A stretch of 64,000 nucleotides of DNA from Zanthoxylum bungeanum. Its lineage: Eukaryota; Streptophyta; Magnoliopsida; Sapindales; Rutaceae. Every line of letters begins with the position of its first letter. Positions within the stretch are counted from its first letter, which is position 1. Position numbers and translations under genes: made by a program. Positions 48,351 to 60,591 of the stretch are shown in pieces. Under the pieces are notes generated by a model. It saw only the letters and a list, made by a program, of their open reading frames with translations, was not told the origin of the DNA and did not search any database. The stretch is from assembly GCA_019454045.1 (NCBI GenBank), contig SKCR01026799.1, forward strand, positions 1 to 64,000. Reading direction: 5' to 3'.

Positions 48351-50567
48351 TTATAGATACGCCACAGGTATGTCTCGAACATTATCCGCTTGTATAGTGG
48401 ACACGAGAGTAGCCAAAGCATCCGCGTGAGTGTTCTCAGTCCTAGGAATCTGCGAGATTGTAAATGATTCCAAAGAAGATAGGATTCCCTTTACCTTTGA
48501 TAAGTAGGCCACCATTTTAGCTCCTCGAGCTTGGTAAGATCCTCGGAGTTGATTGACAATTAATTGAGAATCAGATGTCGCCTCCACTCTCTTCGACCCA
48601 AATTCTTTAAGTAGTGTTAACCCCACTGTCAACGCTTCGTATTCAACCTTATTGTTGGTAGTTTGGAAGCCGTACTTAAATACTTATTGTATAACGTCGC
48701 ATGAGGGAGAGGTGATTACAACTCCTAATCGGGAGCTATGCATGGCAACGGGCCGGGCTTATCAAAGCCCGGCCCGAGCCCGGAAAAAAAAAATTTGGCC
48801 CGGGCCCGGAAAAAGCCCGGCCCGGTCGGGCTCGGGCTCAGGCCGGGCTTGGCCCGGGCCCGATTTTTTTATTATAAAAAATTAAAAAAATAAAAATTTA
48901 TTATATAAATATATATATTTTATAAATAAAAATATTTGTTTATTTATTTTAAGCCCGGACCCGATTTTTTTATTATAAAAAATTATAAATATAAGAAATT
49001 TATTATATAAATATATATATTTTATATTTAAAAAATGTTTATTTTTTTATTTAAGCCCGGGCCGGGCCGGGCCCGGGCTAAAATGGCCGAGCCCGGCCCG
49101 GGCTCGGTTTTTGGGGCCCGGCCCGGGATTTTCATGTCCCGGGCCGGGCCGAGCCGGGCCGGGCCGGGCCCGGGCTTTTCTGCCATGCATATCGGGAGCC
49201 TCATTTGGTGGAAGAACCGTCTACGGTAAGTTTCCATACCTCAAATGCGTGGACACACAATACTTCTTTCTCCACCTCGGTTGTAGATTGGGGCTGAAGT
49301 CTGCCACAAAATCCGCGAGAGCTTGGGACTTGATAGCGATTCGCGGTTGATAAGTGATGTCGTATTTCCCAAGTTTAACTGCCCATTTGGTTAGTCTGCT
49401 AGAGAGCTCGAGCTTGTGAAGAATCTCCCTCAAAGGGTAGCTGGAATAAACGATAATCAGATGACCTTGAAAGTAGGGTCAGAGCTTGCGAGCTGCTTTC
49501 ACCAATGCAAGAACCAATTTCTCCATTTGAGTGTACCGAGTATCTGGGTCCAGAAGAGCCTTACTCATGTAGTAGACTGAGAGTTGCTATCCTCCTTCTT
49601 CCCTTATTAAAACTGCGATGACCGCTTGATCCGAGACTCCAAGGTAGATTAATAACCTTTCACCGTCGGTTGGTTTGGACAAGAGGGAAGGTATGGTCAA
49701 GTACTGCTTCAGTCTGTTCAAGGCTTCTTCACAGGCTGGAGTCCACTCAAACTTATTTTCCTTCCGAAGCGTGGAGAAAAACAAGAAGCTATTGTCGGTG
49801 GATTTGAAGATGAATCTGTTGAGAGTAGTGATCCTTCCCGCAAGTCGCATGACTTCTTTGGGGTTTGTTGGGGAATGGATGTTGAGGATAAACTTTATCT
49901 GCTCCGGGTTGGCTTCAATTCCGCGTCGAGTGACCAGGTAACCAAGAAATTTCTTGGAGGCTACTCCGAAAGCACACTTGGTGGGGTTCAACTTCATCCC
50001 ATACTTTCTCATCACGTCGAATGCTTCCTCCAAGTGTTCCAGATGTTGCTTGGCTTGTAGAGATTTTACCAACATATCATCAATGTAGACCTCCATGGTT
50101 TTCCCAATCTGATGTGAAAACATCTTGTTGACACGCCGTTGGTAGGTAGCACTAGCATTCTTCAGCCCGAATGACATTACTTTATAACAATAGATTCATT
50201 CGTTAGTGACGAAGACGTCTTCTCCTGATCATCCGGATGCATGAGGATATGGTTGTAACCTGAATACGTGTCAATGAAACTAAGTAGATCATGCCCCGCA
50301 GTAGCGTCGACCATTGAGTCGATTTGAGGGACTAGGAAGGATTCCTTCTGGCATGCTTTGTTCAAGTCTGTGAAATCAATGCAGACTCACAATTTGGCAT
50401 TCTTCTTTCGCACCACCACAATGTTATCTAGCCACTCCGGGTACTGTACTTTCCTAACGGCTCCATTCTCTAACAATTTTTGGACTTCTTCATCGATGAC
50501 TCGGTTATTTTCTGTGGTGAATTTCCTTCTTTTGTTTGACAGACGGGTAGACTGGATCCACATGTAG
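48351..50567 (-). pseudogene. Tat-type Gypsy reverse transcriptase and RNase H
   Basis: From high to low coordinates: a broken RT start (VIDEEVQKLLENGAV, CIDFTDLNKAC), FIDTYSGYNHILMHPDDQEK, FGLKNASATYQRRVNKMFSH, the catalytic YIDDMLV, FLGYLVTRRGIEANPEQIKF, and LKQYLTIPSLLSKP. RNase H parts are YDITYQPRIAIKSQALADF, LTVDGSSTK and VEATSDSQLIVNQLRGSYQA. A hAT-like MITE (48737-49191) splits the second RNase H unit right after the DGSS motif. Stops and frameshifts are at about 49586, 50178 and 50385. Confidence 0.9.
48737..49191. mobile_element. hAT-like MITE, 455 bp, CCCGGGC-type palindromic ends
   Basis: The inverted ends are TATGCATGGCA and TGCCATGCATA, flanked by a perfect 8-bp duplication TCGGGAGC (48729-48736 and 49192-49199). 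About 130 bases at each side are packed with GCCCGGGC, GGGCCGGGCC and GCTCGGGC; the centre is (A/T)-rich, with two related GCCCGGACCCGATTTTTTTA or GGCCCGATTTTTTTATTATA halves. It inserted into the Tat RNase H. Long Pro/Gly/Arg ORFs here are only products of the repeat. Confidence 0.92.
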
Positions 50568-50795
50568 CTCGTGTGTCATCAACTATGGGTCTATTCCTGT
50601 CATGTCTCCATGCGACCACGTGAAGAGGTCCTGATGCTTCTTAAAAAAATCCACCAGTTCGGTGTGTAGCACGGGGTCGAGGTCGGCTCCAACTTGGGTC
50701 TTATGGTTTAGGTAGTGAGGGTGAATTTGGACCTCGTCAAGTTCTTCCACCTTCGGAGTATCTTCGTAGACTTGACAAGACCCATCATGTAATTA

Positions 50796-51300
50796 CTATG
50801 CTGTCTGTGGTTTGGGCTTGAGGGTCGTTTGGTAGCAAGCTCTAGAAGCAAGTTGGTCCCCTCTGATTTCATCGACTCCCCACTTTGTAGGAAACTTCAG
50901 CACCTGGTGATATGTGGATGAGACGACCTTCATATCGTGAATCCATGGTCGACCCATTATCAAGTTGTAGGCTAAAGGGCAATCTATGACGAGGAACATA
51001 GTCATTTTTTTTATTCTTCCCGCGTATACTGGGAGGGAGATTTCTCCCATAATGAATTTTTATTCTCCACTGAAGCTTATCAAACCGTAGACCGACGATT
51101 ACTTTCTCCAATCATCCTCCCATGTCGTTTAGGGCAGCCAAAAAGATGACGTTAGCTGATGATCCCGTGTCGACTAGCACTTACTCGATCTTGAAGTTGG
51201 CCACCTGTAAGGATATCACCAATGCATCATGGTGGGGGTTCTGAAGACTGGATACCTTGTCGTCCATGAACTCGATCGCTAATCCAGTATAGTCTCATGC
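50796..51300 (-). pseudogene. Tat-type Gypsy protease segment
   Basis: [31 protein letters not shown] and [20 protein letters not shown] match the C-terminal part of Tat proteases; further up, VDTGSSANVIF-like codons are read on the minus strand near 51150-51180, with a stop inside. Confidence 0.75.
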
Positions 51301-51469
51301 CACCATCTTTATGTGTCCCGAGGCGGCAGTTGCTACCATTCTGGTTTGTCGTCTCACCGCTGGATAGGAGATCCCACTGACTTCTGATCCTCCCGAAATA
51401 AGTTTGACTATATTGTTGATTGGTAGAGGTGGGGTTGGGGCTTCTCCCTAGTCAGCCTGTTTCTTCCCT

Positions 51470-52650
51470 CTAGGCAAATATGACTTTCCACTTTTCAGTG
51501 AGTAGGTCTTTCAGGTGCCCCTTGTTTAACAGCTCCAATACCTCCAATCTCAATGCTATGTAATCGTCCGTCGTGTGTTTGTAGTCTCGGTGGAATTCAC
51601 ACCATCTACTTGTATCTCTCCTTCCGAAGCTCTCCGTGGAGCGTGGAGGCCACTTCACTTCGTTCCCCATTTTCCTAAGAATTGACACGAGTTCACCTAG
51701 TGATATGATGAAGTTGTAGTCTGGGAGCCTATGAGGACCATTAGGGGTCCTCTATCTTCTGTCGTATGGGATTGGTCTGCGGTTGGAAGCCCTATCGTAG
51801 GGACGGTTATCCCTGCATGATGAGTTCTCTGATCGGTCATTTATTGGTCCATCCTACTGAATTATTTCAGTCGTCTGTATGGATATGTCCTCTTCTCTTG
51901 TAGACTGGATGAGCTATCCCTCATTGCATTCCTTTTATCCCCTTCCCATCTGATTTCCGTTTGGGCTATGGCCATTACCTGGTCCATAGTGTAGCACCGA
52001 TTTTTCTTTAACTTTTTGTAGAGGCCGCTATCGGCTAACAATCCATTCCGAAACGCTTCCACTGCTGTCGACTAGTGGAGATCTGGGATATCAATCATTT
52101 CCTTATTGAAACGTGAAACGTAGCTTCGCAGAGATTCTCCCTTCCGCTGTTGTATTGCAGTGAGGTTTTTTGTGGTCCTCTCGAATTTGCAAGAACTAGC
52201 GAAGTGTTCCACGAACTTGTCTGCCAATTCTTTGTAGGACCCGATTGGATGGTATGGCAAATTGATAAACCACGTGAGGGTTGGACCAGCCAACGTCTGG
52301 CCAAACCCTTTACACATTTCTGGATCCATTTGATGTGAAGATAGGCATGTGGACATCATCTTGTATTTATAGTGGATTATGTGGTTGTCAGGGTCGGTTG
52401 ATCCATCGTACAACTTCATCTCAGGTGGGATGAACTTTCGATGGAGTTCCACTGAATTGATCCCCTCGACGAAATGAGTGTCCGTAACGGTTCCTGCTCT
52501 GCTCATTTTCAAAGGTAACTTGGCTCCTGGTAGGCTGGAAAAGATTGCTTCCTTGATTTCCTCAATTTCCTTGCGCATGAATGAAGTTGTTATTGTCTCG
52601 GCAGGTGGTATGAGTAGGTTCCTTGTTGTGATATTTTTATATCGTACCAC
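51470..52650 (-). pseudogene. Tat-type Gypsy gag
   Basis: Starting at the Met at 52650: KFIPPEMKLYDGSTDPDNHI, MCKGFGQTLAGPTLTWFINL, SYKELADKFVEHFASSCKFE and QQRKGESLRSYVSRFNKEMI are the retrotransposon gag core. A frame break follows near 52072, then FRNGLLADSGLYKKLKKN and, near 51600, CEFHRDYKHTTDDYIALRLE, the Cys/His motif of Tat gag. The region before 52650 is replaced by another repeat, so the N-terminus and 5' LTR are missing. Confidence 0.88.
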
Positions 52651-52662
52651 AATTGTACGGTG

Positions 52663-53225
52663 TCAAGTTTTAGTATAAATGAGTTTAGAGTGTCGAACCC
52701 ACAGGGATTGCGTTAACTCGCACTAACTACTACAATTGATAATCCTAAATTTATTTAGAAAACAAATAATAAAGATTTTAATAAACAAATAAAACATAAA
52801 AATATTTAGATATGAGGAACTAATACAATAGAGATTCTGGATCCTGATTTCACTTAACTGTCACCTATGTCTTTGTCATGCCAATTAATCATTGTTCAGT
52901 TATATTGCTTATAAGTCTAGACTCCTAAAGTATCCACTCCATCTCTCAAGTGCTGAGTGAAAATATCATCAACTATAGACTTCAATATCTCTATAAAAAT
53001 CCAATAGTTAACAAATCATTAAGCTTTGTGATTCTATGTTAACGACTTCAAAGGACTACAGTTTCTCTCGAACTCTATAACATCCTAGGTCATATTCTCT
53101 AGATTTATTCAAAATCCTCTCTCTCGAGTGATAGATTCTATACATTCATCATCATAAATTGTGGCTAACAATCACGAAGCATTAAACTCAAAAGAATATA
53201 AATAACTCAATAAAACTTCATCACA
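52663..53225. mobile_element. Unclassified non-coding repeat, left piece
   Basis: It opens TGTCAAGTTTTAGTATAAAT and has GTGTCGAACCCACAGGGATT, a phrase common in plant non-coding LTR-type repeats, then TTCTGGATCCTGATTTCAC. AAGCATTAAACTC with ACTCAATAAA near its end is echoed in 61502-63009 (AAGAAGCATTAAG, ACTCAATAAAT), so both may be pieces of one family. No coding sequence. Confidence 0.45.
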
Positions 53226-54917
53226 ACTATGTCTCGAAACCAACGGAGGGTAGTGTGTGCTACACTCACAAATTAATCTCTAAACGGTTTAGAGAATAAT
53301 CACACACACCGAATAATTTTCAGGTTCTTCAATGAATATTCTCAACTCTTGAGAGCTTGAAGAAAAAGATGGAGGCTAGGGTTTCTAATTGCTTGTCTAT
53401 TAAAAAATAAATCATAATTTATCTTTTATATTTATGGTTAATTTGTTTCATTAAACAAATCAACCACTAGTCTCCCATTGTTATCAAATTCGGCCAAGGG
53501 TAGAAGTTTAGGAATCCTTGTTTTATTTTGCTTCCAAAATAAACAAATCATACTCCTTATAGAACATGTAATTTCGGCCAAGAGGGGGGATTTGGATTTG
53601 ACTTTGTTTCCAAAACAAACAAATCTTATCCCTATATTAACTATTAATTTCGGCCAATGGGGGGTAATTAGGATTTGATTTTGTTTCCCAAATAAACAAA
53701 TCATATTCCTTATGCAATAAGGAATCCTACCTTGGTAATAATTATCCGGAGTTAATACTTTATATTAACTTTTAATATAAAGTCTCAAGTGTGATATAAT
53801 TAATATTATTAATCACATTAATAATATTTATTCCTTTTGTGAGTATATAATTGGACCATCCAAATATATTAGCTCCGCTATAGTAAATCGAGCTAGCACG
53901 GGGACCAAGTGGACCTACGGTTCTGAGCTCCAAAAATCTCGAAATATTAATTAAGCTCTTAATTAAATATTCTGAATTATTAACTCCGGATTATTCCACT
54001 AAAAACCCGAAGTTGCACTCTCATCGCCGTAGATGAAATATTAAGCCGAACCAAGTCGGTGTCCACCGATATAGTCATTGCATACGAATTGATCCTTCAC
54101 GAATATCTCGTAATTAGAGCCGAGTCATAATGTCCATTATACCTCTCTAATTATTTTATCTTAAGTACCATTGATTCTCTAATGAACGATTCATTCATAA
54201 CTGTTATGAATATTAATCTTTCTATTCGTAATAGAAAGACTTGAGCGCTCTAATCGTTCAAGTACCGAATCAACCCTTAAGAGAGATATTCATCTACTTC
54301 TCGCAAGAAGGAGTGAATTCCATGTCTATGTAAAACGTTCTCAGCTACATAACAGACTATGCCCCCAAAGTACGTAGTTATTGGTTGAGATTGCTACAAC
54401 AACCTCACCTTTGTAAATCAAAGGACATATCCCGCCATGCAGGAGTTCGTAGTACACTCAGGATTAAGATCAACCATATAAATGACCATCAAGTAGATTG
54501 AAATGACTTTATTTGTTTAACGAATATTATAAGAATGTCATTTCTATCTGGGTCCAGTCCTATATGATCACATCATATAAAGTGCTTCCATTCTCATGTC
54601 TCTACATGGACGATCCGGATTAAGATCGCCATCCAAATATAGAATGGACAGCAGCTATAGATAAACCACAAATAAAGTACCGGTTTGTTTGCTCTCTATG
54701 GACTATTTAAGATTACTAACTTCAGACTTGAATCCTCTGGTGCATGACACTCATGCACCAAGTCTTGAAGGTACACAAGTAATCTATGGTATTTATGAAG
54801 ATATGTAATATGTGAAAATTAAAACAAACAATTTGATAAATGAATAATGCATCATTTTATTTCTATGCAAAATAAACCGTTTACATCTCATGTAGCTCTA
54901 GGGCATTCATCCCAACA
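53226..54917 (-). repeat. Copia 3' LTR, U5 end truncated
   Basis: On the minus strand it starts TGTTGGGATGAATGCCCTAG after the polypurine tract. Only 53226-53650 matches the other LTR (CTATGTCTCGAAACCAACGG through TTTGTTTCC). The final 480 or so bases expected from the other copy are missing. Confidence 0.8.
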
Positions 54918-54974
54918 ATCTCCCACTTGCACTAGAGCAAATGGGACATGTCTCGCAAACCTAAACCATCTAGG

Positions 54975-56745
54975 TGACCATTAAACACTTTAGCTAGCAA
55001 GGTCTTAGTAAACGGATCAGCAAGGTTCTCTGCGGATGTAATCTTTGTGACGGTAACGTCGCCTCTCTGCACTATCTCCCTGATGAGATGATATTTCCTC
55101 TCTATATGCTTTCTCCTTTTATGGCTTCTTGGTTCTTGGAGTTTGCCACTGTTCCACTATTATCGCAATAGAGGGTGAGTGGTTTATCCATATTTGGAAC
55201 AACTTCCAGATCTCCCAAGAATTTACGGAGCCAGACTGCTTCTTTAGCTGCTTCACAAGCCGCTACATATTCAGCCTCCATGGTGGAGTCGGCAATGCAA
55301 GATTGCTTTATACTCCGCCAAACAATAGCCCCACCACCTAGGGTGAACACTGATTCAGATGTTGATTTCCTGGAATCGACATCTGTCTGAAAATCAGAAT
55401 CTGTATATCCTCTTAGGATCATATCCTCTCCAGAATACACTAGCATATAATCTCTCGTTCTCTTTAGATATTTGAGAATGTGTTTCACAGCCACCCAGTG
55501 ATCCAATCCCGGATTTGACTGAAACCTACTGACTACTCCCACTGCAAAACAGATGTCCGGTCTCGTGCATAACATGGCATACATGAGACTACCAACTGCT
55601 GAGGCGTATGGGATATGTCTCATTTCCTCAACGCATTGAGGTGTCTTAGGAGACTGTTCCTTCGAAAAATGAATTCCATGCAGATAAGGTAGATTGCCTT
55701 TCTTGGAATTCTGCATCCCGAATGGCATAAGAATCTTGTCAATGTAGGATGCCTGAGACATAGCTAATAGTCGTTTCTTGCGATCTCGAAGTATCTGGAT
55801 CTCAAGAACATAACTTGTATTTCTCAAATCTTTCATTTGGAATTGCTCAGCTAGCCAGATTTTTACGTCTGATAATATTCTTACATCATTTCCAATGAGT
55901 AAGATGTCATCAACATATAAGACAAAAAAAAATACATTCCCGTCAATGACGCGTTTGTATACACAAGGCTCATCAACATTTTGCTCAAAATTATAAGACT
56001 TGATCGTTGTATCAAATCTTATATTCCAAGATCGAGATGCCTGCTTGAGTCCATAAATGAACCTTTGCAGTTTGCAAACTTTTTTCTCTTGACCTTGGGC
56101 GGTGAACCATTCTGGTTGTATCATATAGATACTTTCAACAAGATTGCCATTCAAGAATGTAGTCTTGACATCCTTTTGCCAGATTTCATAGTCATAATAT
56201 GCGGCTATGAATAGAAGAGTGCGGATGGATTTTAGCATAGCTACTGGCGAGAAAGTTTCCTCATAGTCAACTCCCTCTTTCTGGGTATAACCCTTGGCCA
56301 CTAGTCTAGCTTTGAAGGTCTGTACATTCCCATCTGATCCCCTCTTCCTCTTGTAGATCCACTTGCAACCTATGAGTGTCACTCCATCAGGTTGGTCCAC
56401 AAGTTCCCAGACTGAGTTGGAGTACATCGACTCCATCTCCAGGTTCATGGCTTTGAGCCATTTTTCTTTGTCAGGATCATCCATTGCACTATTGTAGGTC
56501 AATGGATCATCTACTCCATCGCTGGAGGCGACAACTTGTGCCTCTCCAACCCCTAAGTAGCGATCAGGTTGTCGCACAACCCTCCCACTACGTCTGGGTG
56601 GTAGATCATTCTGACTTGGAAGTATCTGACTATCAGATGTTGAAGGTGCTATGTATTTGTCAACTTTCGTTGACGATGGCGCGCTGGTCGAACCAGTAAG
56701 TAACTCCTCGAGTAACATTTTACTACGAGATTTGAACTCCCTCAT
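54975..56745 (-). pseudogene. Copia reverse transcriptase and RNase H
   Basis: The main open frame runs 56745-55102. It has WKWIYKRKRG-type RT start (GCKWIYKRKRGSDGNVQTFK), ARLVAKGYTQKEGVDYEETF, the first Asp in QKDVKTTFLNG, the catalytic YVDDILLIGND, and RNase H with YTDSDFQTDVDSRKSTSESV, MEAEYVAACEAAKEAVWLRK and LYCDNSGTVANSKNQE. A frameshift near 55120 moves the tail (KHIERKYHLIREIVQRGDVT, then NLADPFTKTL) to another frame, ending about 54975. Residues needed for RT activity are present. Confidence 0.93.
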
Positions 56746-56856
56746 GTAGTCCTCCTCCAGAAACGTAGCATTTGTCGATGCAAATACTTTGTTATCATCG
56801 AGACTGTAGAAGAATCCTCCCCTAGTCTCCTTTGGGTAGTCTACAAATAGGCATAC

Positions 56857-57546
56857 CTAAGAACGTGGTTCCATCTTGGTAGTCTTATTCTTTAGCACAT
56901 GTGCTGGACACCCCCATATGCGGAAAGGTCGTAAACTAGCTTTACGACCATTCCATAACTCTAAGGGAGTCTTAGGAACAGACTTAGATGGAACTACATT
57001 AAGGATATACATTGCGGTTTGCAGTGCATATCCCCAGAATGAACTAGGTAGTGAGATATAACTAAACATGGATCTCATCATGTCTAGTAGGGTTCGATTT
57101 CCCCTTTCTGCAACACCATTTTTTTGTGGTGTTCCAGGTGCTGTGAACTGGGATACTATCCCGTGCTCAACTAAGAATTCCTCGAAGTCTCTGTCGAGGT
57201 ATTCTCCTCCACGATCCGATCGTAGAGTTTTGATTGTCTTACCTATTTGGTTCTCAACCTCAGCACGATACTCTTTGAACTTTTCAAAGGTATCTGATTT
57301 GTGATGCATTAGGTAGACATACCCATATCTTGAATAATCGTCAATGAATGTGATGAAGTATTCATAACCACCTCGGGCTTTTACATTCATCGGTCCCCAA
57401 ATGTCCGAATGTATTAGCTCTAGTGGTTGACTGGCTCTTATACCTTTTCCAGTAAAAGGTCTCTTGGTCATTTTTCCTTTTAAACAGGATTCACAAACTG
57501 GTAAAGTCCCGAGCTTTAACTGGTTTAAGGCTCCGTCCTTTATCAA
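56857..57546 (-). pseudogene. Copia integrase
   Basis: [14 protein letters not shown] (zinc-binding end), [56 protein letters not shown] and [20 protein letters not shown] carry the DD-35-E positions. A stop ends the frame near 56857, and the upstream start is cut by stops between 57547 and 57735, where gag-pre-integrase codons can be read. Confidence 0.92.
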
Positions 57547-57735
57547 TCTATTTATCCGTTCAAGGTTGATGTGACCAAGTCTAAGATGCCATAGATATGT
57601 GTCATCGTGAGAAATCTTTTGTCGTTTCGTTTTTGGTTTTTCAACCTAAAACATTTCAGTGTTGAGCAGTGACTTATGCGTTAACGGTCTTAACGCATAC
57701 AAGTTATTTTCTGAGTTTCCTGTGCATATAGTCAA

Positions 57736-58830
57736 TCAATTTATACCAATAATAACTGAATTACTATTAAAAGAAATTGAATAACCATCATCCATAAGTC
57801 TAGAAACATAAATCAGATTCCTGCGGAAACCAGGAATGAATAACACATCGTTCAAATTTAAATAACTATTATTAATAAAACTTAAACTAGAAACTCCTAC
57901 TGCTCTTGCTGAAATGGCATCCCCTGTCCCGACTCTCATGGTGTAGTCACCTTCAGCAAGGTCCCTCCATGAATCAAGTAGCTGTAAAGAAGAACAAACA
58001 TGATTAGTGGCCCCGGAATCAATAATCCAAGCGGATTTGTCATCCTCCACCAATAGAGATTCAATAACGAGTAAATCATATTTACCTGTTTCATTTTTCT
58101 CCTTTAGCTCAGCAAGGTATTTAGGACAGTTCCTTTTCCAATGCCCATTCTTGTCGCAATGGAAACATTTTCCCTTGGGCTTGGAATCCTTAGAGCTTTT
58201 CTTGTTCTTCTTTTTCATGGCTTTACCTTTAGCCTTTCCAGTTCCTTTCTTCTTCTTCTTTGCAGATTTAGAAGATTCGGCAACATTTGCCTCTGCACTG
58301 GATTTACGAGGATCCACCAACATGGACTCGTAATGGGTGAGCTCATTTAGCAGTTGGGTCAAAGTAAAAGTCAACTTGTTCATAATATAGTTTCTCTTAA
58401 ACTGCAGGAAACTCTTCGGAAGAGTTTCCATGATCATTGTCACCTGGCTACGCTCATCAATACGAGCTCCATGGGTTTCAGCAGTATTGAGATAAGTCAT
58501 AATCCTTAAGAGATGCTCTCGGACTGATGTCCATTCCTTCATTCTAGCAGTCATCGTTGAGACCATGGCCTCATGGCGTTGACGTTTCGAAGGCTGCCCA
58601 AACATGCCCTGTAATGACTCCATCATCTGAGATGGTAGATCCATAGGTTCGTGCTTTGTAGCAAGAACCTCATACATCTCTGCTAGCAAGTAACAGCGGG
58701 CTTTCTCATTTGTTGCGACCCATTTCTGATAGGTATCGCGCACAACTTGGCCAGCATTTCTGGCCGGCTCAGGAGGACGTTCCTCCGTCAGGACAAACTT
58801 TAGGTCTTCACAGACCAGGATAGCGTTCAT
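57736..58830 (-). CDS. Copia gag with zinc knuckle and protease active site, 364 aa
   Basis: Met at 58830. Copia gag core (AHGARIDERSQ-type THGARIDERSQVTMIMETLP), a Lys-rich stretch, the CCHC knuckle CFHCDKNGHWKRNC and the protease site WIIDSGATNHV. The frame stays open to a stop at 57736, just past the early gag-pre-integrase region (LYVSRL-type LIYVSRLMDDGYS). Its stop separates it from the integrase, so the polyprotein is not continuous. Confidence 0.9.
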   Translation of the reverse strand: MNAILVCEDLKFVLTEERPPEPARNAGQVVRDTYQKWVATNEKARCYLLAEMYEVLATKHEPMDLPSQMMESLQGMFGQPSKRQRHEAMVSTMTARMKEWTSVREHLLRIMTYLNTAETHGARIDERSQVTMIMETLPKSFLQFKRNYIMNKLTFTLTQLLNELTHYESMLVDPRKSSAEANVAESSKSAKKKKKGTGKAKGKAMKKKNKKSSKDSKPKGKCFHCDKNGHWKRNCPKYLAELKEKNETGKYDLLVIESLLVEDDKSAWIIDSGATNHVCSSLQLLDSWRDLAEGDYTMRVGTGDAISARAVGVSSLSFINNSYLNLNDVLFIPGFRRNLIYVSRLMDDGYSISFNSNSVIIGIN

Positions 58831-58849
58831 GTTACTTTTCCATTTTACA

Positions 58850-60591
58850 TAATTTTCTCATGTCAAGTTATCATTTGAGAGAATGAAAATAATTGGAGAA
58901 ACCATGGCTGAAAATAAAATAAACATGCATTTAACATTCATTCATCGCATATTAAAATCATCAAAGAATTTTGGCATAAAATTAAACATGATACATGAAC
59001 CATGAATAATGAATAAAAAACCTAAAAGAATTACTATGCCACGGAGATCTATCATCCCACAAGTAAGTGCCGCCGTAGGGTAGATCAAGTACTCGCATGA
59101 TAGATTGAGATAATCTCAGCTGTTTTAATATATGCTGGAATAACTCTTATTCCTATATTAAACAACTACCGTTTTATTTGATCAAGGAATTTCATTAACA
59201 GTTAATTATTCCTTTGTGAGTGTAACCCGCCGTTTCGGGATTCTTTGACTAAACGAGTGAAGTGCCGCCGTAGGGTAGGTCAGTTCACAAGATACATCTA
59301 GAATCTCTATCCTTTCGGAACCCAAACTTGATATTGACTCAAAATGGACACCATCCGTAGGGGGACGAAAACAAAGCCGTCTCGAGGCGCCTTTTGAATC
59401 TCACGTTTTTGCACTAACAACGGAGATCACGAGATGTACTGTCGTATATCCCTCTCCCACTCACTATTTTAAATTTAATGTTTCTATCTAAAATATCTAA
59501 TACTTTATCCTAACTAGTGTGGATAAACTTATGGCGGCTAAAGCATAATTTCTTTACACTAGTTTGTCATAAGTGAGCTAATCAATTTTAACTATTAGAT
59601 TGTGTCACTAATATCCTATTAGTCTCTACTAATAATTATACTCTATTAAACTATTTAATTAAAGTGGCATAAGTGAGCTACAATATTTTTACTCTTAAAA
59701 TACTAAGCACTTAAAGGTCTAAAACCATAGAATTCTAAATGGTCAAAATTTTAATTAAACATTTTAATAAATCTTAATGCGTCATAAAATCCAATGGTAC
59801 GTGGAATTGTATCCCGAGTGCATACCACATTTCCGTCCATACGGAATCGGCTATGGAATTTATATCCGGGCTTTCATCCTATATACCAATGGAATTTATT
59901 ATGCACCAATTAAGTCCAATATATTAGAATTCAAGTTTTAGACATTTAATCCCATTAATCTAATTAATGATTTTAATGCATATCATTATCTAACTTAAAT
60001 ATTTTAAATTACATAAAATCATAATTTTATGTCTATAATGATAATGCATCTATGACATGTTATGGCAAGTAAAATGCACGAGTGGGCACCCTAGGCTATA
60101 TGACATGTTATTCAAACAATTCGAAATAAACATACATATAACATAATAAAAATTATTTTACATTGACCGGGCTCTTATTTTTTCTATACTAATCTAATTA
60201 GTACATAAGATTTACCAAGGCATTCCTTGGCCTTCAAATCCAGCTCCAAAGTGGTATTGGCTCCATTCGCGACTTCGGTGCTCCATATTAATAAGAATTG
60301 AAATTTTACATTGAAATCAAAATTACAATGAATATAAACAATGGCCTTATGGCCTTACAACCCAAAATCAAAACCAACTACAAAAATAAGAGCCATAAAA
60401 ATTTACGACCAATGCAAAATCCATTCATCACATGAAAGATAAAAACCATTCATCACATGAACTTAATAATGTGCCCACTCATCTAAACATGCATATCATA
60501 TTTATAACTCATATAAACATGTTAAAACAGAAACTTTAATTAATAAAGTGAAGGGTTAAGAGCACTTTTCAACCTCGCTCTTGATGCCAAT
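58850..60591 (-). other. Copia 5' leader
   Basis: About 1.7 kb between primer site and gag. It has two direct copies of AAGTGCCGCCGTAGGGTAG at about 59066 and 59260. No coding sequence was seen. The length is unusual for Copia and may include an insertion. Confidence 0.55.

Larger units (their letters stand above)
37634..52660 (-). mobile_element. Ty3/Gypsy retrotransposon, Tat-type, nested and broken
   Basis: On the minus strand the order is gag (52650 down), CCHC-like segment, protease, reverse transcriptase, RNase H and integrase to 47282. There an Athila element interrupts it. Beyond that insertion are an ORF in the opposite orientation (38723-40430) and a tandem repeat. An antisense or extra 3' ORF and a repeat-rich 3' UTR fit the Tat lineage (Grande, Retand, Ogre relatives). 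Neither LTR was identified, so both outer limits are approximate. Confidence 0.75.

Noticed and set aside
48652..49350. Overlapping Pro/Gly/Arg/Ala-rich ORFs on both strands
   Set aside because: They are products of the GCCCGGGC palindromic repeat of the MITE.
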